Notes under the pieces: generated by a model
Databases searched by the model: none
Told to the model about the DNA's origin: nothing
Seen by the model: the letters and a program-made list of their open reading frames with translations, nothing else
NCBI GenBank assembly: GCA_027483505.1
Contig: JAIXUP010000050.1
Span: 1-51,741, forward strand
From: Hyphomicrobiales bacterium
GTDB taxonomy: Bacteria > Pseudomonadota > Alphaproteobacteria > Rhizobiales > Beijerinckiaceae
Length of the DNA stretch: 51,741 nt
Reading direction: 5' to 3'
Translations under genes and position numbers: made by a program
In this document: piece after piece, positions 1 to 9,722 of the stretch
Numbering within the stretch: the first letter of the stretch is position 1
How the letters are laid out: each line of letters begins with the position of its first letter

Positions 1-1113
1 ACCCAGACGCTGAAGGCGATCAAGGCGCGCAATGATCTCGACGTGTCGCTGGTTGAAGATGTCGTCTTCGGCTGCGTCGATCCGGTCGGCGAGGCCGGCG
101 CGGACATCGCCCGCACGGTGGCGCTGAAAGCGGGTTACGGGACGACGGTTCCCGGCATCCAGATTAACCGCTTCTGCGCCTCGGGCCTCGATGCGGTCAA
201 CCTGGCCGCGGCACAGGTAATGAGCGGCAACAAGGAACTCGCCATCGGCGGCGGGGTCGAGAGCATGTCCCGCGTCGGCATGGGCGCCTCGGGCTTCGGC
301 ATCGCGGTCGATCCCTCCGTCGCCATCGACACCTATTTCATGCCGCAGGGTGTGGCCGCAGACCTGATCGCCACCAAGTTCGGCTTCAGCCGCGATGATG
401 TCGATGCCTACGCCGTGCAGTCGCACAAGCGCGCGCATGCCGCCTGGGAGAAGGGCTATTTCAACAACTCCGTCATCCCGGTCAGGGATGTCAACGGCCT
501 GACCATCCTGGGCCGCGACGAGACCATCCGCCCCGGCGCCGACATGCAGGGCCTGGCCTCGCTGAAGGCAGCCTTCGCCATGATGGGCGAGCAGGGCGGC
601 TTCGACGCGGTGGCGACCTATGCCCACCCGGATGTCGAGTTCGTCAACCACGTCCACCATGCCGGCAATTCGTCGGGCATCGTCGATGGCGCCGCTGCCG
701 TGCTGGTCGGCTCGAAGAAGGCCGGCAAGGCCATGGGCAAGGCCCCGCGCGCCCGCATCCGCGCCTATGCCACGGTCGGATCGGATCTGGCGCTGATGCT
801 CACCGGCCCGGTCGATGTGACCGAACTGGTGCTGAAGAAGGCCAAGATGACGCTCAAGGACATCGACCTGTTCGAGCTGAACGAGGCCTTCGCCTCCGTA
901 GTGCTGCGCTACCAGCAAGCCTTCGATCTCGATCCCGCACGGCTCAACGTCAATGGCGGCGCCATCGCCATGGGCCACCCGCTTGGCGCCACCGGCGCGA
1001 TGATCCTCGGCACGGTGCTCGACGAGCTTGAACGCACGGGCAAGCAGACCGCCCTGATCACGCTCTGCGTCGCCGCCGGCATGGGCGTCGCCACCATCAT
1101 CGAACGCGTTTGA
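1..1113 (+). CDS. Acetyl-CoA C-acyltransferase (thiolase), 5' truncated
   Basis: This is a thiolase of the FadA/PhaA family, which removes acetyl-CoA from 3-ketoacyl-CoA in the last step of beta-oxidation. The frame is open from base 1, so the N-terminus lies outside the window; about 370 residues remain, and roughly 25-30 are missing compared with the usual ~400. The nucleophilic cysteine is in [12 protein letters not shown]. The NEAFA motif, [15 protein letters not shown] and the C-terminal acid/base cysteine in CVAAGMG are all present, so the enzyme looks active. It ends 17 bp before the ATG of the FadB-type gene, and the pair probably forms one transcript. Pairing with a FadB-like partner favours fatty-acid degradation over polyhydroxybutyrate synthesis, although this is inference. 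Confidence 0.93.
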   Translation, partial: TQTLKAIKARNDLDVSLVEDVVFGCVDPVGEAGADIARTVALKAGYGTTVPGIQINRFCASGLDAVNLAAAQVMSGNKELAIGGGVESMSRVGMGASGFGIAVDPSVAIDTYFMPQGVAADLIATKFGFSRDDVDAYAVQSHKRAHAAWEKGYFNNSVIPVRDVNGLTILGRDETIRPGADMQGLASLKAAFAMMGEQGGFDAVATYAHPDVEFVNHVHHAGNSSGIVDGAAAVLVGSKKAGKAMGKAPRARIRAYATVGSDLALMLTGPVDVTELVLKKAKMTLKDIDLFELNEAFASVVLRYQQAFDLDPARLNVNGGAIAMGHPLGATGAMILGTVLDELERTGKQTALITLCVAAGMGVATIIERV

Positions 1114-1130
1114 GTGCGGGAGCAAAGACC

Positions 1131-3329
1131 ATGAAACTCATCAATTTCCGCTTCGAAACCGACGCCGACGGCATCGCCCTGGCCACCTGGGACATGCCCG
1201 AGCGTTCGATGAACGTGATCACGCCCGAGGTGATGGCGGAGCTGAAGGCCATCATCGACAAGGTTGCGTCTGACGAAGCCATCAAGGGCTGCGTCATCAC
1301 CTCCGGCAAGGACCAGTTTTCCGGCGGCGCCGACCTGACCATGCTGCAAGGCCTTGGGATGGAATATGCCAAGCTGGTGAAGACCAAGGGTGAAGAAGCA
1401 GCCATGAGCTACTTCTTCGAGGAAAGCCGCAAGCTTTCCTTGCTTTTCCGCGCACTCGAAACCTGCGGTAAGCCCTTCGCGGCCGCCGTCAACGGCGTCT
1501 GCCTCGGCGGCGCGTTCGAATTGGTTCTGGCCTGTCATCACCGCGTGATTTCCGACGACGCGAAGACCCGTGTCGGGCTGCCCGAAGTCAAGGTCGGCCT
1601 GTTCCCCGGCGCCGGCGGCACCCAGCGTGTCGCCCGCCTGATGCAGACCGGCGACGCGCTGCAGATGCTGTTCAAGGGTGAGCAGATCAAGCCGCTTCCA
1701 GCCCGCTCCATGGGCCTCGTGCATCAGGTCGTGGCGAAGGACGCGATTGTTGAGACCGCCAAGGCCTGGATCAAGGCCGGCGGCTCCGCCATCGCACCGT
1801 GGGATGACAAGGGCTTCAAGCTGCCCTCCAACAAGGTGCATTCGGCCGTCGGCATGCAGATCTGGCCGCCTGCCAACGCGATCTATCGCCGCGAGACGCA
1901 AGGCAACTATCCCGCCGCTCAGGCGATCCTGTCGGCAGTCTATGAAGGCCTTCAGGTGCCGATGGACCTCGGGCTTCGCATCGAAAGCCGCTACTTCGCC
2001 AAGATCCTGCGCTCGACCGAAGCTGCGATGATGATCCGCACGCTGTTCATGTCGATGCAGGACCTCAACAAGGGCGCGCGCCGCCCCAAGGCCGAGCCGG
2101 CCACCGCGATCAAGACAGTGGGCGTGGTCGGCGCCGGATTCATGGGCGCGGGCGTGGCTTATGTCACGGCCAATGCGGGCATGAACGTCATCCTCGTCGA
2201 CCGTGACCAGGAAGCCGCCGACAAGGGCAAGGCCTACTCGCACAAGCTGATGAGCGACCAGATCATGAAGGGGCGCGCCAAGACGGCCGACCGCGAGGCG
2301 CTGCTGGAACGCATCACGGCGACGGCAGACTACAGCGCGCTCAGCGCCTGCGACCTGATCATCGAGGCCGTGTTCGAAGACCCCAAGGTCAAGGATGAGG
2401 TCATCCGCAAGATCGAGAGCCACATCAAGCCAGGCACGATCTTCGCCTCCAACACCTCGACGCTGCCGATCACCGGCCTCGCAAAGTCTTCCAAGGCAGC
2501 CGACAGGTTCATCGGCATCCATTTCTTCTCGCCGGTCGAGAAGATGATGCTGGTCGAGATCATCATGGGCAAGAAGACCGGCGATGCCGCGCTCGCCATG
2601 GCGATCGATTATGTCCGCGCCATCAAGAAGACGCCGATTGTGGTCAACGATGCGCGCGGCTTCTTCGCCAACCGCTGTGTGCTCGGCTACATTGCAGAAG
2701 GCTACGAGATGCTGCTCGAAGGCGTGCCGCCGGCCATGATCGAAGCGGCTGGCAAGCAGGCCGGCATGCCGGTCGGCCCGCTCTCGCTCAATGACGAGAT
2801 CGCGCTTGATCTTGGCCTCAAGATCATGAAGGCGACCGAGGTCCAGCTCGGGCCGAAGTCGATCGACCAGCGCCAGAAGGCGCTGCTGATCGAGATGGTG
2901 GAGAAGCTCGGACGCATCGGCCGCAAGGCCAAGAAAGGTTTCTACGACTATCCGGAAGGCGCTCCCAAGCGTTTGTGGCCCGATCTGGTCAAGCTGCAGC
3001 CGACCCACCTCAAGCCCGAGCAGGTCGATATGCAGACTCTGAAGAACCGCCTCCTGGCCATCCAGGCGCTGGAAGCGGCCCGTACGGTCGAGGAGGGCGT
3101 CGTCACCGACCCGCGCGAGGCTGATGTCGGCTCGATCCTCGGCTTCGGCTTTGCTCCATATACAGGCGGCACGCTCAGCTACATTGAAGGCATGGGCCAC
3201 GCCCGTTTCGTCGAGATGTGCACCAGGCTGGCCAAGGCTTATGGCGCACGCTTCAAGCCGAACAAGCATCTCATCGAGATGGCGAAGTCCGGCGGCAGCT
3301 ACTATGCCAAGCAAAAGAAGGCTGCGTGA
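1131..3329 (+). CDS. FadB/FadJ-type enoyl-CoA hydratase / 3-hydroxyacyl-CoA dehydrogenase
   Basis: This two-domain beta-oxidation enzyme of 732 residues hydrates enoyl-CoA and oxidises the product with NAD. The crotonase domain covers about residues 1-190 and has an oxyanion-loop motif FSGGADL plus two glutamates in the expected places ([10 protein letters not shown]130; [12 protein letters not shown]152). The dehydrogenase domain starts near residue 325 with the Rossmann motif VGAGFMG and carries the catalytic histidine in [11 protein letters not shown] (H464). A C-terminal 3HCDH domain follows. I chose the ATG at 1131, preceded by GGGAG; an in-frame TTG at 1110 is less likely. It sits directly behind the thiolase, and its stop codon overlaps the GTG start of the thioesterase, which suggests a translationally coupled operon. 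Confidence 0.93.
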   Translation: MKLINFRFETDADGIALATWDMPERSMNVITPEVMAELKAIIDKVASDEAIKGCVITSGKDQFSGGADLTMLQGLGMEYAKLVKTKGEEAAMSYFFEESRKLSLLFRALETCGKPFAAAVNGVCLGGAFELVLACHHRVISDDAKTRVGLPEVKVGLFPGAGGTQRVARLMQTGDALQMLFKGEQIKPLPARSMGLVHQVVAKDAIVETAKAWIKAGGSAIAPWDDKGFKLPSNKVHSAVGMQIWPPANAIYRRETQGNYPAAQAILSAVYEGLQVPMDLGLRIESRYFAKILRSTEAAMMIRTLFMSMQDLNKGARRPKAEPATAIKTVGVVGAGFMGAGVAYVTANAGMNVILVDRDQEAADKGKAYSHKLMSDQIMKGRAKTADREALLERITATADYSALSACDLIIEAVFEDPKVKDEVIRKIESHIKPGTIFASNTSTLPITGLAKSSKAADRFIGIHFFSPVEKMMLVEIIMGKKTGDAALAMAIDYVRAIKKTPIVVNDARGFFANRCVLGYIAEGYEMLLEGVPPAMIEAAGKQAGMPVGPLSLNDEIALDLGLKIMKATEVQLGPKSIDQRQKALLIEMVEKLGRIGRKAKKGFYDYPEGAPKRLWPDLVKLQPTHLKPEQVDMQTLKNRLLAIQALEAARTVEEGVVTDPREADVGSILGFGFAPYTGGTLSYIEGMGHARFVEMCTRLAKAYGARFKPNKHLIEMAKSGGSYYAKQKKAA

Positions 3330-3874
3330 ACCTCTGGCTCCGTCTGCTCTGGCTTGTGGCCAGCGCCCGCTTCCGCGGCGCGCTGGCTGCGCCGTTTGGT
3401 GTGTCGCGCGTTCCGTTCCGCGTCTGGTTCCATGACCTCGACACATCGCTCCACATGAACAATGGCCGCTACTGGACCTTGATGGACCTGGGGCGGACCG
3501 ACCTGATGCTCCGCGGGGGTCTCTGGCGCGCCTGGCTGAAACATGGCTGGATGCCTGTGATCAGCGCCGGCAAGATCCGCTTCCGGCGCGAGTTGCGCCT
3601 GCTGAGGCCGTTCACGCTCGAAACCCGCGTCCTGTGCTGGGCCGAGACCTGGCTCGTCATCGAGCACCGGCTGGTCTCGAAGGGCGCGAAAGGGCAGGAC
3701 ATCACCAATGCCGTCGCGCTGGTCCGCGCCGGTCTTTACGACCGCAAGGCCAAGGAGTTCGTGCCCATCCAGCGGATGATGGACGAAATCGGGGTGGCGG
3801 CGCTGAGCCCCGCTCCGAGCCCGGAGGTCCAGGCTTTTCTCGATGCCGAAGACGCCATGAAACGGGCGGGCTAA
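3326..3874 (+). CDS. Hotdog-fold thioesterase family protein
   Basis: A protein of 182 residues with the 4HBT/THEM6-like hotdog pattern; the motif [19 protein letters not shown] contains the Asp/Asn region typical of acyl-CoA thioesterases. It starts with GTG in a GTGA overlap with the fadB-type stop codon, so it is probably co-translated with the beta-oxidation genes and may hydrolyse acyl-CoA pools there. The N-terminal ~20 residues are hydrophobic and basic ([17 protein letters not shown]), which could anchor it to the membrane. The exact substrate cannot be read from the sequence. The stop codon lies one base from the end of the convergent sensor-kinase gene. Confidence 0.85.
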   Translation: MNLWLRLLWLVASARFRGALAAPFGVSRVPFRVWFHDLDTSLHMNNGRYWTLMDLGRTDLMLRGGLWRAWLKHGWMPVISAGKIRFRRELRLLRPFTLETRVLCWAETWLVIEHRLVSKGAKGQDITNAVALVRAGLYDRKAKEFVPIQRMMDEIGVAALSPAPSPEVQAFLDAEDAMKRAG

Positions 3875-3875
3875 G

Positions 3876-6800
3876 TCACTCCGCCGCGGTCCGCGTCATC
3901 CGCCATTGTGACAGCAGGGCCCGCAGCGCCGCTGGCCGCAGCGGCTTGTTGAGGATCTGCATCCCTGCCTCCTCCGCTTGCGCGCGCACCTCCGGCGAAC
4001 GGTCCGCGGTCAGCAGGGTCGCCGGAACAAAGCGCCCGAGCGCCTCGCGCAAGGCGAGCGTGGCCGCGATGCCGTTGCCCTCGTCAAGATGGAAGTCTGC
4101 CACGATCGCATCCGGAACCCGGCCGCCGCGCTCAAGCGCCGAGAGCGCTTCATGGGCGTCGGCTGCGGTGACCACGTCGCAGCCCCAGCCGCCGAGGACA
4201 AGCTTCATGCCGTCCTGGATCGTCGGCTCGTTGTCGATCGCAACCACCAGCATCCCCTTGAGCGGAGCGAAACTGCTGGCCGCGCGCTCGGCCTGCGGCG
4301 CGGTGGCCGCCAGTCCTGTGGTACGCGGCACGGCGATCTCGAAGGTTGAGCCGCGTCCCGGCGCCGAGCGCAGGGCGAGCCGGTGGCCGAGCGTGCTGGC
4401 GATGCGCTCCACGATCGAAAGCCCGAGGCCCAGCCCGCGCGCGATCCTCGCTCCCTGGTCCAGCCGCTCGAATTCACGGAAGACCGCCTTCTGCTTGGCC
4501 TGCGGGATGCCAAGGCCGGTGTCCATGACCTGCAGCAGCAGCAGCGTGCCGCGCCGGCGGCAACCCACCAGCACCTTGCCGGACGGTGTGTATTTGATCG
4601 CGTTCGAGACGAGGTTCTGCAGCACGCGGCGCAGCAGGCGTCGGTCCGAGCGAATGGTCAGGCGGGTCGTGACGAAGCGGAGCTGCAGACCCTTCTCGCG
4701 GGCCTGCGGCTCGAAATCCCGCTGAAGCTGGCGGAACAGCTCATCGACCCGGAAGCTCGTGATCTCCGGCTTCATCGCACCGGCGTCGAGCCGCGAGATC
4801 TCGAGCAGCGCGGTCAGGATTTCCTCGACCGCATCCAGCGAGGCCTCGACATTCTCCGCCAGTTCGGGGTGGCCGACAGCGCGGTCGCGCTCGGTCAGAG
4901 AATGCGCATAGAGCCGCGCGGCGTTCAGCGGCTGCAGCACGTCATGGCTGGCCGCTGCCAGGAAGCGCGTTTTCGACAGGTTAGCGGTTTCCGCCTGCTG
5001 CTTGGCCAGTTGCAGCGCGGTGTTGACGCGCGTCAGCTCCTCGGTCCGTTCCCGCACGCGTCGCTCGAGTGCTTCCTCGACAGCGACCACATCGGAAATG
5101 TCGGTGTAGGTCGTGACAAGGCCGCCATCGGGCAGCGGGTTGGACCGGATGTCAATGACGCGTTCGGACGGGAAGATGCGCAGGCGCACCGGCTCGCGGT
5201 CATTGAGGAAACTCTCCAGCCGGTGGGCCACCAGATCGTCGACGGGCCCCTCGCCATAGGAGCCGCGCTCGGCGTTGAAGCGCACGATCTCGTCGAGCCC
5301 GGTGCCGACCCGCATCATGTGGGGCGGCAGGTCATAGAGCTTGATGAAGGCCTCGTTCCAGCACAGGACGCGCAGCTCCTTGTCGATCACGGTGATGCCC
5401 TGGCCCGACTGGTCGAGCGCGTGCTGCAACAGGTCGCGGTTGTACTGCAGCGCCGCGGAAGCGTCGTCGAGCAGCTTGAAGGCCGCCTCGCTCGACAGGT
5501 TGCGGCGCTTCAGCAACACCGACAGCACAAGCCGCGAGGACGCGGCCCCGATGGCGGACGCCAGCAGATGCTCGCCGAAGCGGATCGCGTGGATGTCGGC
5601 TTCGTCATGCCCGCGCTGGCCCGGCGTCGGCGCGGCTTCGCGCCCGTTGGCCCGTGTAAAGCCCGAAAACGCCGCACGGGTGCGGTCGGCGCCGAGATAG
5701 CGCGCGATGGTGCCCTGCAACTCATCCATGGTGACGGAGGAGCGCCAGAGCCTGAGGTTCTGCGCCATCCCGGGGCCGGCGGCAGAGACAAAGCTTGCAG
5801 CCTGGAGCCGCTCGATCGCATTGGCCGGGCGCAGCATTGAGACGAGCATGAAGGCCAGTGTGTTGAACAGCAGGCTGAAAACCACGCCATGGGTCAGTTG
5901 CGGCAGATCGACCCCGAACAGGGCAGTGGGCCTCAGCGCGGCAATGCCGAAAGGCCCGTTCTGGATCAGCGGCATCCAGGCCGGATCGGAGCCGAGGAGG
6001 TTGGGCAGGAGCAGCGTGTAGATCCAGGTCAGCAGCCCGACCATCAGGCCCGCCGAGGCGCCGGGAGCCGTGCCGCGCCGCCAGACAAGTCCGGCCACGA
6101 AGACCGGGCCGATCTGCGCCGTGGCGGCGAAGGACAGGAGCCCGATGGTTGCCAGAGCCGCGTCGCCGGCGGCCCGGTAGTACACATAACCCAGCAGCAC
6201 GATCATCATGATCGCGATCCGCCGGATCGTGACCACGAGGGAACCGAGGTCGCCGCCGCCTGTTTCCAGCGATGGCGCAACGCTTTGCGTCCGCCGCCAC
6301 TGCGACACGAGGCTGCGGCCGCGCACCACCAGCGGCATCACCAGATGGTTCGAGATCATGATCGCCAGCGCAACCGACGCGACGATCACCATCGCGGTCG
6401 CAGCGCTCAGCCCGCCGATGAACACGATCATCGCGATCAGCCCGGCGCCTTTGCTCAGCGGCAGCAGCAGCACCGTCATGTCCCGTTCGGCCGGGTTGAG
6501 ATTGAGCAGCGTCTCGCCCGAAATCGCGATCGGCAGGACGAACAGGTTGATCAGGATCAGATAGAGCGGGAACAGCCAGGCGGCGCGGCGCACGTCGCGC
6601 TCATCCCGGTTCTCGACGATGGCCATGTGGAACTGGCGCGGCAGCAGCAGGGCGGCGAAGGCCGACAGGACGGTGAGCGTCAGGAATGTGGTCAGGCTAG
6701 AGGTGCGTTCGAGCAGCGGAATCTGGTCGTTGAGCGCCGGCTGGGCCGCCTTCTGCAGAATTGCGCCGAGCCCATCATTCATCCAGTAGACGACGAAGAT

Positions 6801-7439
6801 GCCGCCGATCAGGAACGCGACCAGCTTGACCACCGACTCCAGCGCGATCGCGACCACAAGCCCGTCCTGGTGCTCTGTCGCATCGATGTGGCGTGTGCCG
6901 AAGGCGACCGCGAAGGCGGCAAGAACCAGTGCGACGAGGAGCGCGAGATCGCCGAGCACCGGCAGTTTGTCGTTGATCTGGGTGCCATCGGAGACCTCGA
7001 TGAACACCGACAGCGATGACGACACGGCCTTCAGTTGCAAGGCGACATAGGGCAGGGCGGCAACGACCGCGATGATCGTGACGAGCGCGGCGACCCGCTC
7101 GCTCTTGCCGTAGCGCGCGCCGACGAAATCGGCGATCGAGGTGATGTTCTGGGCCTTGGCCAGACGCACGATGCGCGCCACAAGCCGATGTCCAAGCCCT
7201 ATGACAAGGATCGGTCCGACATAGATCGCGAGAAAGTCGAGTCCGGCCCGGTTGGCGAAGCCGACCGACCCGTAGAAGGTCCATGACGTGCAGTAGACCG
7301 CCAGCGCCAGGGCGTAGATGGTGGTGCGGGCAGGTCCGCGCATGATCTTTCGGCCTGCCCCGTCCGCCGCATGGGCAACGGCAAACAGGACGAACAGATA
7401 AACCAGCGCCGCAAGGACAATGGACCAGCCGGGAAGCAT
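3876..7439 (-). CDS. SLC5-transporter/PAS hybrid sensor histidine kinase
   Basis: A protein of 1187 residues combining a sodium/solute symporter-like membrane region (about 1-540, many hydrophobic helices), a linker resembling the STAC region of CbrA-type kinases (about 570-665), a PAS domain (about 670-785), a coiled segment, HisKA with H832 in AASHDVLQPLNAARL, HATPase_c with the N-box QNLVSNAIKY, DTGLGIP and GLGLGLS, and a C-terminal receiver with acidic residues DNEP and phospho-acceptor D1115 in VADFHLDEG. All signalling residues are present, so it should autophosphorylate and pass phosphate to its own receiver. The start at 7439 has a GAGGAGG ribosome site; frames upstream add 31 non-conserved residues. 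No cognate response-regulator gene is adjacent. Relatives respond to small nutrients such as histidine, but the ligand here is unknown. Confidence 0.92.
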   Translation of the reverse strand: MLPGWSIVLAALVYLFVLFAVAHAADGAGRKIMRGPARTTIYALALAVYCTSWTFYGSVGFANRAGLDFLAIYVGPILVIGLGHRLVARIVRLAKAQNITSIADFVGARYGKSERVAALVTIIAVVAALPYVALQLKAVSSSLSVFIEVSDGTQINDKLPVLGDLALLVALVLAAFAVAFGTRHIDATEHQDGLVVAIALESVVKLVAFLIGGIFVVYWMNDGLGAILQKAAQPALNDQIPLLERTSSLTTFLTLTVLSAFAALLLPRQFHMAIVENRDERDVRRAAWLFPLYLILINLFVLPIAISGETLLNLNPAERDMTVLLLPLSKGAGLIAMIVFIGGLSAATAMVIVASVALAIMISNHLVMPLVVRGRSLVSQWRRTQSVAPSLETGGGDLGSLVVTIRRIAIMMIVLLGYVYYRAAGDAALATIGLLSFAATAQIGPVFVAGLVWRRGTAPGASAGLMVGLLTWIYTLLLPNLLGSDPAWMPLIQNGPFGIAALRPTALFGVDLPQLTHGVVFSLLFNTLAFMLVSMLRPANAIERLQAASFVSAAGPGMAQNLRLWRSSVTMDELQGTIARYLGADRTRAAFSGFTRANGREAAPTPGQRGHDEADIHAIRFGEHLLASAIGAASSRLVLSVLLKRRNLSSEAAFKLLDDASAALQYNRDLLQHALDQSGQGITVIDKELRVLCWNEAFIKLYDLPPHMMRVGTGLDEIVRFNAERGSYGEGPVDDLVAHRLESFLNDREPVRLRIFPSERVIDIRSNPLPDGGLVTTYTDISDVVAVEEALERRVRERTEELTRVNTALQLAKQQAETANLSKTRFLAAASHDVLQPLNAARLYAHSLTERDRAVGHPELAENVEASLDAVEEILTALLEISRLDAGAMKPEITSFRVDELFRQLQRDFEPQAREKGLQLRFVTTRLTIRSDRRLLRRVLQNLVSNAIKYTPSGKVLVGCRRRGTLLLLQVMDTGLGIPQAKQKAVFREFERLDQGARIARGLGLGLSIVERIASTLGHRLALRSAPGRGSTFEIAVPRTTGLAATAPQAERAASSFAPLKGMLVVAIDNEPTIQDGMKLVLGGWGCDVVTAADAHEALSALERGGRVPDAIVADFHLDEGNGIAATLALREALGRFVPATLLTADRSPEVRAQAEEAGMQILNKPLRPAALRALLSQWRMTRTAAE

Positions 7440-7585
7440 CACGCCAACCTCCTCGACGAAGCCTAGCGGAGAACGAACCAAAAGTGGAATCGCGCAGCAT
7501 CCCGCCGCGTGCTGGACTGGCGGAACGGCCATCCGCGATGATGCAGGCCCTGAAGAAAAATATCGAGCTACGTCAATAATTCACT

Positions 7586-7614
7586 GATTTTGATCTTTTA
7601 AACAAGTTAAAATC
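7586..7614. promoter_or_regulatory. AT-rich divergent control region with inverted repeat
   Basis: The gap between the divergent sensor kinase (start 7439) and mscL (start 7694) holds a strikingly AT-rich core at about 7550-7625 in a GC-rich window. Inside it GATTTT (7586-7591) and AAAATC (7609-7614) form a 6-bp inverted repeat. It probably contains promoters for one or both genes and perhaps a protein-binding site. I could not fit a convincing -35/-10 pair with normal spacing. Confidence 0.4.
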
Positions 7615-7693
7615 GTATTAATTGTCTCCTTGCTCGGAGCAAGAGGCTCCGTCAACTTCCATTTTTGCGCACGAAAACGAGGGAAACCGGGCG

Positions 7694-8119
7694 ATGCTTC
7701 AGGAATTCAAAGACTTTGCCATGAAGGGGAATGTTGTTGATCTCGCGATCGGCGTGATCATCGGCGGCGCATTTGGCAAGATTGTCGAATCCATGGTCGC
7801 CGACATCATCATGCCGATCATTGGCGCGATCACGGGCGGCATCGACTTTTCAAATCTCTATGTCTCCCTTGGCGCCAAGGTTGCCGCGGGCACCGGCTAT
7901 GCCGACGCGAAGAAAGCCGGCGCGATGCTCGGCTACGGCCAGTTCATCACCTTCGTGGTCAACTTCCTCATCATCGCCTGGGTCCTGTTCCTGGTCGTCA
8001 AGGCCATGAACAGGATGAAGAAGGCCGAGCCAGCCGCCCCTGCTGCCCCGGCCGCTCCGCCCGAGCCGTCAGACGAGGTCAAGCTCCTGACCCAGATCCG
8101 CGACGCGCTGAAGAAGTGA
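7694..8119 (+). CDS. mscL: Large-conductance mechanosensitive channel MscL
   Basis: MscL opens under membrane tension to release solutes during hypo-osmotic shock. The 141-residue product has the usual amphipathic start ([20 protein letters not shown]), first transmembrane helix with the pore motif [12 protein letters not shown], a short periplasmic loop, a second helix ([21 protein letters not shown]) and a cytoplasmic helix ending [15 protein letters not shown]. The linker before that helix is rich in Ala and Pro. The ATG at 7694 follows GAGGGA and begins the conserved family sequence; an upstream in-frame ATG at 7622 would add 24 atypical residues. The gene appears to be monocistronic. Confidence 0.97.
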   Translation: MLQEFKDFAMKGNVVDLAIGVIIGGAFGKIVESMVADIIMPIIGAITGGIDFSNLYVSLGAKVAAGTGYADAKKAGAMLGYGQFITFVVNFLIIAWVLFLVVKAMNRMKKAEPAAPAAPAAPPEPSDEVKLLTQIRDALKK

Positions 8120-8157
8120 TCCGTCGCGGTTCGGCTGCGCATCATCTTGTCAGCCAG

Positions 8158-8185
8158 GACCCGCCGCGCCTTGGTGCGTCGGGTC
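8158..8185 (+). terminator. Strong stem-loop downstream of mscL
   Basis: A 28-nt hairpin 38 bp after the mscL stop: GACCCG pairs with CGGGTC, and after one C/T mismatch CGCGCC pairs with GGTGCG (one G-U). The tip reads C-CTTG-G, a CUUG-type stable tetraloop. No T-run follows, so it is not a textbook intrinsic terminator; it may stabilise the mRNA 3' end or assist Rho-dependent stopping. Confidence 0.45.
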
Positions 8186-8358
8186 TGTCCCATGCAAGGG
8201 CCTGGTTTGCCGCCCGCATGGCGAACTGAACCCTTGAGCCGGTCAGGCCGACCCATGAACGGACCTGATAGGTCGATTGTCAGATTTCATGTCGGCACGG
8301 ATGGCCAGATTGCGGTCATTCGGCCTATGTGACAGGAACCCGATGGGAGTTCCTGCCT

Positions 8359-9576
8359 ATGACGACGAACACACAGCCGATGGCCGCGCAGGCCGGTGAC
8401 AGCCATCAACCCGCGATCGCCGCGCTCCGGCCGGAGGCGAGTGCCGCGCCGTCCAGCGGCATTGTCGATGTCGTCAATCACGGCCGCCTCAAGCCGGGCC
8501 TGATCCCGCTCTGGGTCGGCGAGGGCGACATGCCCACGCCATCCTTCATCACCGACGCCGCGACCCGCTCGCTCGCGGCCGGTGAAACCTTTTATACTTG
8601 GCAGCGCGGGATTCCCGACCTTCGCGAAGCGCTGGCGCGATACCACGAGCGGCTGTTCGGGCGCGCCTTCTCGCCGGAGCGTTTCTTCGTCACCGGTTCC
8701 GGCATGCAGGCCACCCAGATCGCCATCCGCCTCGTGACGGGTCCCGGCGACGAGGTGCTGATCCCGACGCCCGCCTGGCCGAATTTCGGCGCTGCGATCG
8801 GGGTCAACGGCGCAAGGCCGGTCGATGTGCCGATGACGTTCTCGGCCAATGGCGTGACCTTGGACCTCGGCCGGCTCGAACGCGCGATCACGTCCCGCAC
8901 CAGGGTTCTCGCGATCAATACACCGGCCAACCCGACAGGCTGGACAGCCAGCCGCGAGGAACTGGCCGCGATCCTGGCGATCGCACGCCGGCACGATCTG
9001 TGGATCATCGCCGACGAGATCTATGGCCGCTTCGTGTATGACGGCTCCGTCCATGCTCCGTCCTTCCATGACGTCATGGACGAGACCGACAAGGTGCTGT
9101 TCGTCCAGAGCTTCTCGAAGAACTGGGCCATGACCGGATGGCGCATCGGCTGGCTCGAAGCGCCGGCCCATTTCGGGCAGATCATCGAAAACATGATCCA
9201 GTACGCAACCTCGGGCTCACCGGTCTTCGTGCAGCGCGGCGCGATCGCCGCTCTGGATCACGGCGAGGGCTTTCTGTCTCACCAGGTCGCGCGCGCCCGT
9301 GAAGCGCGGGACATTGTCGTGTCCGGTCTGCAGGCCACCGGCCGCGTGCGCACCCCTGCCCCGGTCGGCGCGTTCTATTACTTCTTCTCGATCGACGGCG
9401 TGACCGATTCGCGCGCCTTCGCGATCAGGCTCGTGGATGAGGGCAATGTCGGGCTGGCGCCGGGATCAGCTTTCGGAGCAGGGGCCGGCGAAGGCCTCCG
9501 GCTATGCTATGCGCGCAGGCACGACGACCTGCATGAGGCCGTCCGCCGCCTCCAGGCTGTGATCGCCACGCTCTGA
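8359..9576 (+). CDS. PLP-dependent aminotransferase, class I/II
   Basis: A 405-residue fold-type I aminotransferase. The PLP lysine is K254 in SFSKNWAMTGWRIGW, the cofactor-binding Asp and Tyr lie in IIADEIYGRFVYDG, the NPTG motif is in NTPANPTGW, and the phosphate-contacting arginine region is near the C-terminus (GEGLRLCYARRHDDL). It belongs to the aspartate/aromatic aminotransferase superfamily; the substrate is not evident. I chose ATG 8359, preceded by GGGAG; an in-frame GTG at 8329 is an alternative. It stands alone, 146 bp before fixL on the same strand, and its link to oxygen sensing, if any, is unknown. Confidence 0.9.
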   Translation: MTTNTQPMAAQAGDSHQPAIAALRPEASAAPSSGIVDVVNHGRLKPGLIPLWVGEGDMPTPSFITDAATRSLAAGETFYTWQRGIPDLREALARYHERLFGRAFSPERFFVTGSGMQATQIAIRLVTGPGDEVLIPTPAWPNFGAAIGVNGARPVDVPMTFSANGVTLDLGRLERAITSRTRVLAINTPANPTGWTASREELAAILAIARRHDLWIIADEIYGRFVYDGSVHAPSFHDVMDETDKVLFVQSFSKNWAMTGWRIGWLEAPAHFGQIIENMIQYATSGSPVFVQRGAIAALDHGEGFLSHQVARAREARDIVVSGLQATGRVRTPAPVGAFYYFFSIDGVTDSRAFAIRLVDEGNVGLAPGSAFGAGAGEGLRLCYARRHDDLHEAVRRLQAVIATL

Positions 9577-9722
9577 CCGTCAGCCGAGATGCTGATTCAA
9601 GGGGCCTGATCGTCAACGCGATGTGACAAATTGTGTGGAAGGGCTGGTCGAGCTTGCATTTGCGGCCATATCTGCGACAATTCAATCGTTACAGTTTGTT
9701 GAAATGACCGTGGATTTCCGCG

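Noticed and set aside
909..3446. Very long open frame (845 codons) on the minus strand under the beta-oxidation genes
   Set aside because: It is an antisense shadow of fadB-type and thiolase genes in GC-rich DNA: composition is dominated by Arg, His, Gly and Asp with no recognisable domain, and the opposite strand encodes well-conserved enzymes.
8262..8274. Short palindrome GACCT-GAT-AGGTC before the aminotransferase
   Set aside because: A 5-bp inverted repeat is expected by chance in a window of this size, and no regulator points to it.
8147..8332. Possible 61-codon gene between mscL and the aminotransferase
   Set aside because: No ribosome site, no conserved sequence, and it contains the strong 8158-8185 hairpin.
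9577..9722. FixK/FNR-type box (TTGAT-N4-ATCAA) before fixL
   Set aside because: Searched by eye; only partial half-sites were present, none with correct spacing.
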